In this document: positions 34,437-43,398 of the stretch, piece after piece
How the letters are laid out: the number at the start of each line of letters is the position of its first letter
Position numbering within the stretch: the first letter of the stretch is position 1
From: Pseudomonas sp. NC02
Lineage (GTDB): Bacteria > Pseudomonadota > Gammaproteobacteria > Pseudomonadales > Pseudomonadaceae
Length of the DNA stretch: 64,000 nucleotides
Direction: 5' to 3'
Assembly (NCBI RefSeq): GCF_002874965.1
Contig: NZ_CP025624.1
Span: 2,666,001-2,730,000 of the forward strand
Made by a program: the position numbers and the translations under genes
Notes under the pieces: generated by a model
The model's database searches: none
Told to the model about the DNA's origin: nothing
What the model saw: only the letters and a program-made list of their open reading frames with translations

Positions 34437-35428
34437 TGCACCGACTCCCCGGCAGTCAGCCAGCACGCACTTTTGCGGGTGCCGGCAGGGTTGATCAGGT
34501 CCAGGCGCGGGCGCTCGATGCATTGGCTCATGGCCTGGGGGCAGCGTTCGCGAAAGGTGCAGCCTGAGGGCAGGGCGGCAAGGTTGGGCACCTGGCCGGG
34601 GATGGTCAGCAGGTCGTCGCCGGGTTTCACCTGTTCCGGCAAGCCGCTGAGTAACCCTTGGGTGTAGGGGTGGCGCGGGTCGCTCATCACCTGGGCGGTG
34701 GGGCCTTCTTCCACCACGGCGCCGGTGTACATCACATACACCCGGTCGCAGAACTGCGAGACCACAGCCATGTCGTGGGTGATCAGCAGGATCGCGGTGC
34801 CGCGTTCCCGGGCTTTTTCCCGCAGCAGCAACAGCACCTGGCGTTGCACGGTGACGTCGAGGGCAGTGGTGGGCTCGTCGGCGATCAGCAACTGAGGGTC
34901 GCAGGAAAATGCCAGGGCGATCATCACCCGCTGGCGCATGCCGCCGGAGAGTTCGAAGGGGTAGCTGTCGAGCACTTGCTCGGGGTCGGCGATGTGCATG
35001 TCCCGGAGCAGGGCGATGGCCTTGGCACGGGCGGCGGCCTTGCTCAGGCGCTGGTGGTGGATGATCACATCGAGCATCTGCCGGCCAATGCGCCGGGTCG
35101 GGTTCAGCGCGGTCATCGGCTCCTGGAAGATCATCGCCGCGTCACGCCCGCGAATCTGCAGCAGCTCCTTCTCGCTGGCACCGAGCATGTCGCGGCCGAG
35201 CATCTGCAAGCTGCCGGCGGTGATCCGGTAACTGCGTTCCGGCAGCAGGCGCAGGCTGAGCATCGCGGTCACGGACTTGCCGGAGCCGGATTCACCGACT
35301 ACGCCGACGACTTCGCCGGGGTTGACGTGCAACGACACGCCGTTGAGTGCCTGGACGTTGTTGCGGTAAGCCGGGAATTCCAGGCTCAGGTTGTCGATGG
35401 CAAGCACTGCCGGACTGGACATGGTCAT
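34433..35428 (-). CDS. ddpD: Dipeptide ABC transporter ATPase, DdpD/DppD-like
   Basis: 331 residues. Walker A GESGSGKSV, signature LSGGMRQRVMIALAF, Walker B LLIADEPTTALD and the C-terminal FRERCPQAMSQC extension typical of peptide transporters. Its ATG overlaps the ddpC stop and its own stop overlaps the ddpF start. The Walker A has Val in place of the usual second Thr/Ser, as in other DppD/OppD proteins. Confidence 0.87.
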   Translation of the reverse strand: MTMSSPAVLAIDNLSLEFPAYRNNVQALNGVSLHVNPGEVVGVVGESGSGKSVTAMLSLRLLPERSYRITAGSLQMLGRDMLGASEKELLQIRGRDAAMIFQEPMTALNPTRRIGRQMLDVIIHHQRLSKAAARAKAIALLRDMHIADPEQVLDSYPFELSGGMRQRVMIALAFSCDPQLLIADEPTTALDVTVQRQVLLLLREKARERGTAILLITHDMAVVSQFCDRVYVMYTGAVVEEGPTAQVMSDPRHPYTQGLLSGLPEQVKPGDDLLTIPGQVPNLAALPSGCTFRERCPQAMSQCIERPRLDLINPAGTRKSACWLTAGESVQ

Positions 35429-36324
35429 TTCCCCTGTTGCCGTGGGTCGAGCAGGTCACGAACACCGTCACCCAGCAGGTTGAAGCCGGTCGCGGTGACC
35501 AGGATCGCCAGCCCCGGAAAGGTCGAGTACCACCAGTTGTCGAGAATGAAATTGCGCCCGGTGGCAACCATCGCGCCCCATTCGGCGGTGGGCTGTTGTG
35601 CACCCAGGCCGATGAAACCCAGGGCCGAGGCCATCAGGATCGCGCTGCCGATGTCCAGGCTCAGTTGCACCAGCAACGGCGGCATCGCATTGCGGCCCAC
35701 GTGCCACGACACGATGTGCCAGCGCCCGGCGCCGAAGGTCTGGGATGCCTTGACGTAGCCCATCTGCCGAATGCTCAGGGCCTGGCCCCGGGCCAGGCGC
35801 ACGTAGAACGGGATGCGCACCACGGTGATTGCCAGCATCGCATTGAACAGGCTCGGGCCCAGTGCGGCGGCCAGGGCCATGATCAGCACCAGGGACGGCA
35901 CCGACAGCATGATGTCCATCAGGCGCATGATCAGGCTGTCGAAACGCCCGCCGATGATCCCCGACAGGCAGCCCAGCAGCCCGCCCACCAGGCAGGACGA
36001 AAACGCCACGAACAGGCCCACGCCCACCGACTGGCGGCTGCCGTACAGCACCCGGCTGAACAGGTCGCGGCCGACTTCATCGGTGCCGAACCAATGTTCG
36101 GCGGAGGGCTCGGCCAGGCGTTGCGCCAGGTTCAGGGCATTGGGGTCATGGCTCGCCAACCAGGGGGCGAAGGCCATGCAGATCAGCACGATCAAGGTGA
36201 TGGTCAGGCCGGCGATGGTCAGCGGGCTGCGGCGTATTTGATAGCCCAGGTACTCCATTCGCGCACGCCAGGTGGGGCGCTGTTCCAGGGGCACCGGTAC
36301 GGGCATGGTCAGGGGAGCGGTCAT
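35425..36324 (-). CDS. ddpC: Dipeptide ABC transporter permease, DdpC/DppC-like
   Basis: 299 residues: an N-terminal helix (LTIAGLTITLIVLICMAFAPW), the DppC-type LGTDEVGRDLFSRVLYGSR-like segment, and a BPD_transp_1 domain with the EAA-type loop VKASQTFGAGRWHIVSWH. Inner-membrane subunit paired with DdpB. One base separates it from ddpB. Confidence 0.87.
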   Translation of the reverse strand: MTAPLTMPVPVPLEQRPTWRARMEYLGYQIRRSPLTIAGLTITLIVLICMAFAPWLASHDPNALNLAQRLAEPSAEHWFGTDEVGRDLFSRVLYGSRQSVGVGLFVAFSSCLVGGLLGCLSGIIGGRFDSLIMRLMDIMLSVPSLVLIMALAAALGPSLFNAMLAITVVRIPFYVRLARGQALSIRQMGYVKASQTFGAGRWHIVSWHVGRNAMPPLLVQLSLDIGSAILMASALGFIGLGAQQPTAEWGAMVATGRNFILDNWWYSTFPGLAILVTATGFNLLGDGVRDLLDPRQQGK

Positions 36325-36325
36325 T

Positions 36326-37342
36326 TCAATTCACCTCGCCGATGCGCGGGTCGACCACCCGGTAGAGCAGGTCGATCAGCATGTTCAGCAGTACATAAAT
36401 AAACGACACCAGGATCGCGAAGCCCATCACCGCCGGGAAATCCAGGGACTGGATCGACTTCACCACATAGGCACCCATGCCCGGCCAGGCGAACACGGTT
36501 TCGGTCAGCACCGCGCCGTACAGCAGGTCGCCGAGGGTCAGGCCGAGCACGGTGATCGACGGGATCAGCGCGTTGGGCAAGGCGTGGCGCAGGATCACCG
36601 CCCAGCGCGACAGGCCGTAGGCGCGGGCGGTACGGATGTAGTCCTCGCCCAACTGGTCGAGCATCGCCGAACGAATCTGCCGGGCGACCACGCCGAGGTT
36701 GACGAAACCCAGGGTGACGGCGGGCAGGATCAGGTGTTCCAGGGCATTCAGGAACAGCGGGATATCGCCGGCCAGCAGCGAGTCGATCAGGTAGAACCCG
36801 GTGATGGTGCGCGGTGGTTCGAGGCCTTCATCCAGCCGCCCGCTGCCGGGCAGCCAGCCGAGCTGGCCGTAGAACAACACGATCAGGCCCAGGCCGAGCC
36901 AGAAGGCCGGCGTGGAAATGCCGGTAACCGCCAGCGTTCGGGCGATCTGGTCGATGGCGCGGTTGTGATACACCGCTGACAGCACCCCCAGCGGTACGCC
37001 CACCAGTACCGAGAGCAGCAGGGCGGCGACCGCCAGTTCGAGGGTCGCGGGGAAGAACGCTTTCAGGTCTTCCAGCACCGGGCGGCTGGTGCGGATCGAG
37101 GTGCCGAGGTCGCCGTGCAGCAGGTCGCTCATGTAGCGGCCGTATTGCTGGTACAGCGGCAGGTCGAGGCCCAGTTGATGGCGGATGTTCTCGACAATGG
37201 CGTCGCTGGCCCGGTCGCCGGCAATCAGGCGCGCCGGGTCTCCCGGGATCAGGTGGGAGATGCAAAAGGTAATCAGCGAAACGCCGACGACGACCAAAAT
37301 CAGGCCGAACAGGCGTTTGCGCAACATATTCAGGAAGGCCAT
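36326..37342 (-). CDS. ddpB: Dipeptide ABC transporter permease, DdpB/DppB-like
   Basis: 338 residues with the DppB start (LRKRLFGLILVVVGVSLITF), FCISHLIPGDPARL and the permease domain loop DYIRTARAYGLSRWAVILRHALPN in outline. A REPIN of 87 bases lies between ddpA and this gene, so the binding-protein mRNA may be more abundant than the rest, as is common in such operons. Confidence 0.87.
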   Translation of the reverse strand: MAFLNMLRKRLFGLILVVVGVSLITFCISHLIPGDPARLIAGDRASDAIVENIRHQLGLDLPLYQQYGRYMSDLLHGDLGTSIRTSRPVLEDLKAFFPATLELAVAALLLSVLVGVPLGVLSAVYHNRAIDQIARTLAVTGISTPAFWLGLGLIVLFYGQLGWLPGSGRLDEGLEPPRTITGFYLIDSLLAGDIPLFLNALEHLILPAVTLGFVNLGVVARQIRSAMLDQLGEDYIRTARAYGLSRWAVILRHALPNALIPSITVLGLTLGDLLYGAVLTETVFAWPGMGAYVVKSIQSLDFPAVMGFAILVSFIYVLLNMLIDLLYRVVDPRIGEVN

Positions 37343-37409
37343 GAGGGCTCCTCGGTAACGCGAGACATTTGGATCAGGAATACAGCCTGGAAAACACAGC
37401 AGGTCCAGT

Positions 37410-37496
37410 GTGGGAGCGGGCTTGCTCGCGAATACGGTGGGTCAGTCATACATCGGGTAACTGATACACCGCTTTCGCGAGCAAGCCCGCTCCCAC
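37410..37496. repeat. REPIN in the ddpA-ddpB gap
   Basis: Inverted GTGGGAGCGGGCTTGCTCGC arms directly after ddpA. A hairpin here can protect the upstream ddpA message from 3' decay. Confidence 0.9.
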
Positions 37497-37509
37497 ATTT
37501 GATCGCGTG

Positions 37510-39060
37510 TTACTTACTGATCTCAGCCACGTTGAACACCTGCTCCAGCATCGGATGGAACACATAACCCTTCACCGAATCACGCATCGGCAGGGTGTAG
37601 TTCTTCTGATAGAGGTAGGCGTACACGCTGTCCTTGAGCACGATCTTCTGGGCTTCCTGATAAAGCTCGGTGCGCTTGGCCGTGTCGTTGTTGGCCGCCG
37701 CATCACGAATCAGCTTGTCCACCACCGGGTTGCTGTAGAACGAACGGTTGCCCGGCAGGCCTTGCAGGGAGGAGTCGAACCAGAAGTTCATGTACATGTA
37801 GGGGTCGGAGAAGTCCGGTGCCCACGAGCCGATGGACACGTCGAAGTCACCCTTGCCCAGGCGCTCGCGCATGGTGGCGTTGGCCAGTTTTTCCATCTTC
37901 AGGTTGATCCCCAGCGGCGCCAGGCTGGCTTGCAGGGTCAGGCCGATGGATTCCCAGTCCGGGTCCTTGTCGGAGTACATGTAATTCAGGTTGGTGATTT
38001 TTTCCGGGAGTTTCTTCAGGTTCGCGCCCGCGCTGTCCAGGTCCTGTTTCATCAAGGGCAGGCTCGGGTCATTGGCCCACATGCCGGCAGGAATCGGCCC
38101 GTTCATCAACTTGGCCTGGCCCTTGAGGATGCCGTCGACAATGCCTTTGTAGTCCACCGCATCAACGATTGCCTGGCGCGCATTCTGGTTGTTCAGCGGG
38201 GCTTTCTGGTTGTTCAGGTACAGGTAGGTCACCCGCAGCGACGGGAACTCCTTGATCACCACGTCTTTCTTTTTGGCCAGGTTGGTGAGCTGGTCCTGGG
38301 GCATGTCTTCGGCGATGTCCAGGTCACCGCGTTCCAGTTGCAGGCGGCGTACCGAGGCTTCGCTGATGATCTTGATCACCACCTTGTTCAGCGCGGGCTT
38401 GGTGCCGGCGTAGTAGGTGTTGGGTTCCAGGGTCAGGCTCTGGCCTTTCTGCCAGTTGCTCAGGCGAAAGGCGCCGGAGCCGGCGGTGTGGGTGGAGAGG
38501 TAGGCGTTGACGTCGCCCTGTTTCACCACGTCCGGGTTGATGATGCCGGCGCCGTTGTGGGCGAGGGTGTAAAGGAAGGGCGCGTAGGGCTTGGCCAGGG
38601 TGAAGCGCACGGTGAGCGGGTCGACCACGGTGACTTTCATGTCATCCGGGAACGCGCCCGACGGGCCTTGCTTGAGCTGCATCACGCGGTCGAAGGAGAA
38701 CTTCACCGCATTGGCGTCGACCTCGGCGCCATCATCGAACTTGTTGCCGGGCTTGAGTTTGAAGTCCCACACCAGGCCGTCGGCCGAGGTGGTCCAGCTG
38801 TCGGCCAGGTCGCCCTTGACCTCGGTGCTGCCCTTGCCGTTTTCGACTTTGTAGGCCACCAGCTTCTGGTACGCCGGGTACGTCACCGCCCAATCATTGT
38901 TGTCGATGGTCACGGCCGGGTCGAGGGTTTGCGGGTCGGCGGCCTTGCCGATCATCAGGGTGTCTTTGGGGGCGGCGGCACTTGCCGATTGCCACGCGCC
39001 CAGGCTCAGGGCGGCGCACAGCAGGGAGAGTGCGAGGGTCTTGCGGTTGCTTGGGGTCAT
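37510..39060 (-). CDS. ddpA: Periplasmic dipeptide-binding protein, DdpA-like (SBP family 5)
   Basis: 516 residues with a signal peptide (LALSLLCAALSLGAWQSASA) and the family-5 pattern: AADPQTLDPAVTIDNN near residue 40, TVRFTLAKPYAPFLYTLA, and YNTNNQKAPLNN-like ridge YLYLNNQKAPLNNQNAR. It captures the peptide for DdpBCDF. A D-Ala-D-Ala dipeptidase gene directly upstream suggests D-Ala-D-Ala or murein-derived dipeptides as ligand. Confidence 0.85.
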   Translation of the reverse strand: MTPSNRKTLALSLLCAALSLGAWQSASAAAPKDTLMIGKAADPQTLDPAVTIDNNDWAVTYPAYQKLVAYKVENGKGSTEVKGDLADSWTTSADGLVWDFKLKPGNKFDDGAEVDANAVKFSFDRVMQLKQGPSGAFPDDMKVTVVDPLTVRFTLAKPYAPFLYTLAHNGAGIINPDVVKQGDVNAYLSTHTAGSGAFRLSNWQKGQSLTLEPNTYYAGTKPALNKVVIKIISEASVRRLQLERGDLDIAEDMPQDQLTNLAKKKDVVIKEFPSLRVTYLYLNNQKAPLNNQNARQAIVDAVDYKGIVDGILKGQAKLMNGPIPAGMWANDPSLPLMKQDLDSAGANLKKLPEKITNLNYMYSDKDPDWESIGLTLQASLAPLGINLKMEKLANATMRERLGKGDFDVSIGSWAPDFSDPYMYMNFWFDSSLQGLPGNRSFYSNPVVDKLIRDAAANNDTAKRTELYQEAQKIVLKDSVYAYLYQKNYTLPMRDSVKGYVFHPMLEQVFNVAEISK

Positions 39061-39178
39061 GCCGGTTTCCTTGATTATTTAGAGGAAAAAGCGGGTTGGT
39101 TTATTTTTATGAAATCTATAACCGGGCAGTTGGAGCTAAAGGGTGCTGCTAATTATTGTGATGGTACGGTCCTTGGGA

Positions 39179-39721
39179 TCAGTATGACTCCTCAATTAGT
39201 GGGAAAAGTTCGGCATCCGGCAATTCGTAATGCCACCACTCGGTGGCAATCGCCTTGAAGCCGGCGCCAAGCATGATGCCCAACAACAGCAGGCGGTTGC
39301 GCTGCACCTGCGGCGGCAGGTCGGGGTAGAACTGGTGGGACTTGGGCTCCATGGCATCAAACGCCGTGCCCATGTCCAGGGGGGTGCCGTGTTCATCAAT
39401 CAGTGTCAGGTCGACGGCCACACCGCGGGTGTGGTGCGAGCCCAGGCGTGGGTCGCGCACGTAGTCCGGGTTGGGCAGGGCCTGCCACAACAGTTGCTGG
39501 GCGTAGGCAGGGCGATAGGCGTCGTAGATCAGCAGGGTCATGCCGGCCTGGCGTGCCAACAGGCTCGCCTTGCGCAGGCAGGCCGCCGCTTCGGTGTGCA
39601 GCAGGCAGCGGGTGTTGCGGTAGATCACGGTGCCTGCGAGGTTGTCGGCACTGGCGTAGATCAGGTCGACCTGTACCGGGTATTCCGGTGGGGCGATTTC
39701 TACCAATGGGCTGGTTTTCAC
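39179..39721 (-). CDS. ddpX: D-alanyl-D-alanine dipeptidase (VanX/DdpX-like)
   Basis: 180 residues. The VanX zinc motif S-x-H-x2-G-x-A-x-D is Ser95-His97-Gly100-Ala102-Asp104, and the second motif ExxH is Glu161-His164 (TEWWHYEL); Arg70 (DAYRP) matches the transition-state arginine. No signal peptide, so cytoplasmic: it splits imported D-Ala-D-Ala to D-alanine. It lies between the RpiR regulator and the transporter, the same content as the E. coli ddpX-ddpABCDF operon. Confidence 0.88.
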   Translation of the reverse strand: MKTSPLVEIAPPEYPVQVDLIYASADNLAGTVIYRNTRCLLHTEAAACLRKASLLARQAGMTLLIYDAYRPAYAQQLLWQALPNPDYVRDPRLGSHHTRGVAVDLTLIDEHGTPLDMGTAFDAMEPKSHQFYPDLPPQVQRNRLLLLGIMLGAGFKAIATEWWHYELPDAELFPLIEESY

Positions 39722-39742
39722 TCAAAGATTTCCTTTCCAGGG

Positions 39743-40621
39743 TCAGGATTCGAACTGGCCGAAGGCCTGTTGCAGGGCGCGGTTTTTTGCCAGGCGTGTA
39801 TCCAGTCGCTCGCCGTAGCGGTCAGCGACGGCAGACACCATCAGGTTGAACAGGCACGTCAGGGGCGCCATGGAGTCCCAGAACTGGCCGACATCGGTTT
39901 TCAGTTGCAGCAGGTCCAGGTCGTAGTCCCGGGCCCAGGGGCATTGCAAGTCAGTGATCAGCGCCAAGGGTAGACCCTGGGCGTTCGCGGTCTCGCAGAA
40001 CGTGGGCGTGATGCTGGAATAGGCGCGGAAGTCCGCTGTGATGGCGTAGGGTTTTTCAAAGCCGGAGTTCAGGGTCTCGGCGTAGATCCCCGACAGGCCA
40101 TCGACGTAATAGACCTTGGGACGGATGTATTCCAGGTGGCTGTGGAACGCATTGAGGATGCCCCGGGTGGACTGGATGCCGAGGATGAACACGGCGTCGG
40201 CGTCCACGATGTGCTGCACGATATCGGCGAAACCCTGGCTGCGGGCCAGGCCGTATACATGCTGAATGGCTTCGATCTCGCGGTTGAGGGAACGGTCGAG
40301 GGCGTCTTCCTGATCGTTCTCCTGGCGAAACGCACCCAGGCGGTCGGTGATCAGCCAGGAGGCTTGCGGGTCGCCGCGCAGGCCTTGCTTGACGTCATCG
40401 AGGTTGCGATAACCCAGGGTTCGCAAGAAACGCCCCACTGAAATCCCGGTGGTGCCGGCTTGCTGGGCGATGCTGTCGGCGGTTTCGAACGGCAGCTGTT
40501 GCAGGTTGCCCAGCAGGTAGGTCGCGATGCGCTTGCCGGTGGGCGTCAGCGTCGGGAACTGCTGTTCCAGCGTGCGCTGGAAGCTGTTTTTATCCATGAC
40601 GTTTTCGCGCAGGCCGGTCAT
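39743..40621 (-). CDS. RpiR/MurR-family regulator with SIS domain
   Basis: 292 residues from ATG 40621; MDKNSF at 40597 is an equally possible start (284 residues). The N-terminal HTH_6 domain reads LTPTGKRIATYLL and SIAQQAGTTGISVGRFLRTLGY; the C-terminal SIS sugar-phosphate domain has DADAVFILGIQSTRGI. Family members sense sugar phosphates or amino-sugar derivatives such as MurNAc-6-P. First gene of the ddp cluster, 21 bases before ddpX, so likely its regulator. Confidence 0.82.
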   Translation of the reverse strand: MTGLRENVMDKNSFQRTLEQQFPTLTPTGKRIATYLLGNLQQLPFETADSIAQQAGTTGISVGRFLRTLGYRNLDDVKQGLRGDPQASWLITDRLGAFRQENDQEDALDRSLNREIEAIQHVYGLARSQGFADIVQHIVDADAVFILGIQSTRGILNAFHSHLEYIRPKVYYVDGLSGIYAETLNSGFEKPYAITADFRAYSSITPTFCETANAQGLPLALITDLQCPWARDYDLDLLQLKTDVGQFWDSMAPLTCLFNLMVSAVADRYGERLDTRLAKNRALQQAFGQFES

Positions 40622-40733
40622 TGATGTTACTCATGTTTCATGATTTTGATGTCTGTTAGAAACATAACATCGGCAATCGCGATAACACAATGGCTTTTTT
40701 TGCACTGGGCGGGCAGGGGGGGACAAGCGGCGA

Positions 40734-41045
40734 TCAAGGCCGCTGGGGTTTCACCGAAGTACCGAACGTATTGCCCATGCGCACACTGGTCGCTGCGGGC
40801 GTAGAGAGCCCGATCTGGTTCGGCTTGCGTTTGTCGATGGGCACCTGTTGCGCTTGCTGGTTCTTTTGCGTGGCCTTGGCGGCGTCCGGGTGGTTGCCCA
40901 TCTGCTGGCTCAGGCAGCCATAGTCCGGCGCCTTGTACCCATCCACGTTGACCTCGATGCAGCCATTCGGCGTTCCTTCGGCGTGGGCCATCAGCGGCAG
41001 GGCAGCACACAGCAACAGGCTGGCGAGGGACGGGAACAGGTTCAT
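40734..41045 (-). CDS. Small secreted protein of unknown function
   Basis: 103 residues with a clear signal peptide (LASLLLCAALPLMAHA) and a short mature part with two cysteines (NGCIEV and DYGCLSQ) that could form a disulfide, followed by a lysine/glutamine-rich tail. GGAGG precedes ATG 41045. I do not recognise a named family. It faces away from the vreA-like gene, sharing its upstream region. Confidence 0.65.
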   Translation of the reverse strand: MNLFPSLASLLLCAALPLMAHAEGTPNGCIEVNVDGYKAPDYGCLSQQMGNHPDAAKATQKNQQAQQVPIDKRKPNQIGLSTPAATSVRMGNTFGTSVKPQRP

Positions 41046-41140
41046 CGGTGCCTCCTGGCGAGCCCTGGGAAATGGGCCGGTATGGCTCGAAAGTGTAGTG
41101 CAGCGGGCTGCCCGTCACCGTGATGTTTTTTTTGCTGGCA

Positions 41141-41158
41141 CCGTAACATCAGGTTCAT
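41141..41158 (+). promoter_or_regulatory. Candidate PHO box upstream of vreA
   Basis: CCGTAACATCAGGTTCAT fits the 7-4-7 layout of CTGTCAT repeats loosely (about 4 of 7 in each half). It lies 50 bases before the vreA start. Support comes mainly from the known phosphate control of the P. aeruginosa counterpart. Confidence 0.3.
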
Positions 41159-41207
41159 AAACTGGCCTCAGGATGACGGTTTTGTAGGCTATGTCGGACG
41201 TGTTGCG

Positions 41208-41882
41208 ATGCTGAGCAGGGGGGCTTGGAGGCGCGCGGGCTGCTGCCTGGCTCTGCTGTTGGGGCTGGCGCAGACCGTGCGCGCCGAAGTGACCCTGGAC
41301 CTGCCCGCGCAGAACCTGGATAGCGCCCTGCAGGCGTTCAGCCATGCCACCGGCATGGCGGTGCTGGTGGACCGCGAGTTGACCCGGGGCCGGCGCTCCA
41401 TCGGCGTGCATGGCCGCTACAGTGCGCAGCAAGCCCTGGGCCTGCTGCTGACAGGGAGTGGCCTGATGGCGCGTTATGCCCGCAGCGATGCGTTCACCCT
41501 GCAAGTCCCCGAGGTCAGCCAGCCGGCCACGACGCGGGGGCTGAAGGCAGGGCATGCAGCACGGATCAACAACAGCTATGCCGCGGCCTTGCAGCAGGCG
41601 ATCGAACGCAGTTTGTGCCGTTCGCCGCTGACCCGCCCCGGCAGTTTCCGGGCGCTGGTGCAGGTGTGGGTCAACGGTGACGGGGTGATCGAACACAGCC
41701 GCCTGGTCAGCTCCACCGGTGACCTGCAGCGTGACGAAGCGCTGGTACGCGGCCTGGGCGCTACCCGGGTCGAACGTCCGGCGCCCAGTTCGCTGCGCTT
41801 GCCGGTGACCTTACTTTTGATGCCCGATTCAACAGGAACACGCATGGAATGCACAGCAGGGGAAGGAGTTTCCGGGGCATGA
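41208..41882 (+). CDS. vreA: VreA-like signalling protein (STN domain plus TonB-like C terminus, no barrel)
   Basis: 224 residues: signal peptide ending TVRA, a secretin/TonB short N-terminal (STN) domain (LDSALQAFSHATGMAVLVD ... QQALGLLLTGSGL), and a C-terminal part resembling the TonB C-terminal fold (FRALVQVWVNGDGVIEHSRLVSSTGD). It has the signalling domain of a TonB receptor but no beta-barrel, which is what defines VreA of the P. aeruginosa PUMA3 system. It should signal to VreR in the periplasm. Its stop overlaps the sigma gene start as ATGA. Confidence 0.82.
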   Translation: MLSRGAWRRAGCCLALLLGLAQTVRAEVTLDLPAQNLDSALQAFSHATGMAVLVDRELTRGRRSIGVHGRYSAQQALGLLLTGSGLMARYARSDAFTLQVPEVSQPATTRGLKAGHAARINNSYAAALQQAIERSLCRSPLTRPGSFRALVQVWVNGDGVIEHSRLVSSTGDLQRDEALVRGLGATRVERPAPSSLRLPVTLLLMPDSTGTRMECTAGEGVSGA

Positions 41883-42424
41883 AAGATACCGGCCACAGCA
41901 TGATGGTCAGCCTGTTCCTGGCGTCCTACGAGGACTTCAAGGTACGCCTGCGCAAGCGCCTCGGGTCCGAGGACCTGGCCAACGACGTGCTGCACGAGAC
42001 CTACCTGCGGGTCGACCGCATGGACATGCCGCCGAACTTGGCGCAACCCAATGCCTACCTGTATCGAATGGCGCTGAACATCGCCGCTGACCGACGCCAG
42101 GCGGATGCGCGACTGTTGACCGGCAGCGAAGTCGAAGAGCTGCTGCAGACCGTCGATGAAGCCCAGGACCCGTCGCGGGTGGTGGGTGGCCAGCGGGAAA
42201 TCCAGTCTTTGCTCAAGGCCCTCTACGAACTGCCGGCGCGGCGGCGCCAGATCCTTATCGCTGCACGTCTGGAAGAGGCGCCACACCTGGAAATCTCCAG
42301 GCGTTTCGGGATTTCCACGCGCATGGTCGAAAAGGAAATCAAGGCGGGGCTGGGCCACTGTGCGCAGCGCCTTGAAAGAAAAGTGATCCAGCGGTTCGGT
42401 CCCGGGGCCGGAAAACCGTCTTAG
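41879..42424 (+). CDS. vreI: ECF sigma factor VreI
   Basis: 181 residues from ATG 41879 with GGAAGGAG upstream. Region 2 (GSEDLANDVLHETYLRVDRM, LYRMALNIAADRR) and region 4 (LPARRRQILIAARLEEAPHLEISRRFGISTRMVEKEI in outline) are clear. In P. aeruginosa VreI turns on the neighbouring hxc and pdtA genes together with PhoB under phosphate limitation; the same neighbours are present here. Confidence 0.85.
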   Translation: MKDTGHSMMVSLFLASYEDFKVRLRKRLGSEDLANDVLHETYLRVDRMDMPPNLAQPNAYLYRMALNIAADRRQADARLLTGSEVEELLQTVDEAQDPSRVVGGQREIQSLLKALYELPARRRQILIAARLEEAPHLEISRRFGISTRMVEKEIKAGLGHCAQRLERKVIQRFGPGAGKPS

Positions 42425-42462
42425 TGATTGAGTCCCTGATAATCCGTTGAGTACCTGCGCGC

Positions 42463-43389
42463 TTGAACATTTTTAACCTCTCCGCTGCCCGTGCTGCGCC
42501 CGACAGCCCCCTGCACGATGAAGCGCGTGACTGGCTGGTGCTGCTGACGTCGGGCCGGGCCACCGTTGCTGATGCCAAGGCGTTGCGCCAGTGGTGCGCC
42601 CAGAGCCCGGAGCATGCCCGGGCGTTCGAGCAGGCCAAGGTGTTGTGGCAGCAATTGGCTCCCGCCGCCGAGCAGTTTTCCCGGCCGCGGCATTTTGGGC
42701 GGCGGGCGTTTTTGGGCGGGGCGATTGCGGCGTCGGCGGCGGTGTTGATGGTGCGGGTGACGGTGCCGGGTGGGTTTGCCGGGTTGACGGCGGATTACCG
42801 CACCGAGGTCGGGGAGCAGCGGCGGGTGGAGTTGGGTGATGGGGTTCGGCTGGAGCTCAATACGCAGACGCGGATCAGCCGGCGTGAGGGTGGGATTGAG
42901 TTGTTGGAGGGGGAGGTCGAGGTGCTGGCCGATGCTGCGATGCCGCTTCAGGTTCAGGCGGGTGGAGGGTGGTTGAGTGCGGCTCGGGCGCGGTTCAATG
43001 TGCGCAATACGGATCACAGTGTGTGTGTGACGTGTATTGATGGGGCGCTGTTGGTGGGTGTTGGGGGGCGTACGGTTCGGCTTGAGGGTGGGCGGCAGCT
43101 GACTTATGACGCCAGCGGTGTGGGTGAGCCGGTGGCGGTGGACGTGCAGGCTGTGGTGGCTTGGCGGGAGCAGGTGCTGGTGTTTGATAATGCGACGCTG
43201 GCGACGGTGGTGGATGAGATCAATCGCTATCGGCCGGGGATGTTGCTGCTGATGAATGCGCAGTTGGGCAAGCGGCGGGTGCAGGCGCGGTTTAGTCTGC
43301 ATCAGTTGGCGGGGGTGGCGCTTTTGATTCGCGATGCGTATGGGGCCAAGTGTACGGAGTTGCCTGGCGGTGTTGTTTTGTTGAGTTAG
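42463..43389 (+). CDS. vreR: FecR-family anti-sigma regulator VreR
   Basis: 308 residues from a TTG at 42463; an in-frame stop lies just upstream and no ATG is near, so a weak start is likely. DUF4880-type N-terminal part (DEARDWLVLLTSGRATVADAKALRQW in outline), one membrane helix near 85 (FLGGAIAASAAVLMV), FecR domain (EVGEQRRVELGDGVRLELNTQTRI). It restrains VreI. The 3' two thirds are very G/T-rich (ggg, gtg, ttg codons), a shift tied to the repeat element that follows. Confidence 0.84.
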   Translation: MNIFNLSAARAAPDSPLHDEARDWLVLLTSGRATVADAKALRQWCAQSPEHARAFEQAKVLWQQLAPAAEQFSRPRHFGRRAFLGGAIAASAAVLMVRVTVPGGFAGLTADYRTEVGEQRRVELGDGVRLELNTQTRISRREGGIELLEGEVEVLADAAMPLQVQAGGGWLSAARARFNVRNTDHSVCVTCIDGALLVGVGGRTVRLEGGRQLTYDASGVGEPVAVDVQAVVAWREQVLVFDNATLATVVDEINRYRPGMLLLMNAQLGKRRVQARFSLHQLAGVALLIRDAYGAKCTELPGGVVLLS

Positions 43390-43398
43390 ATCGGTGTG

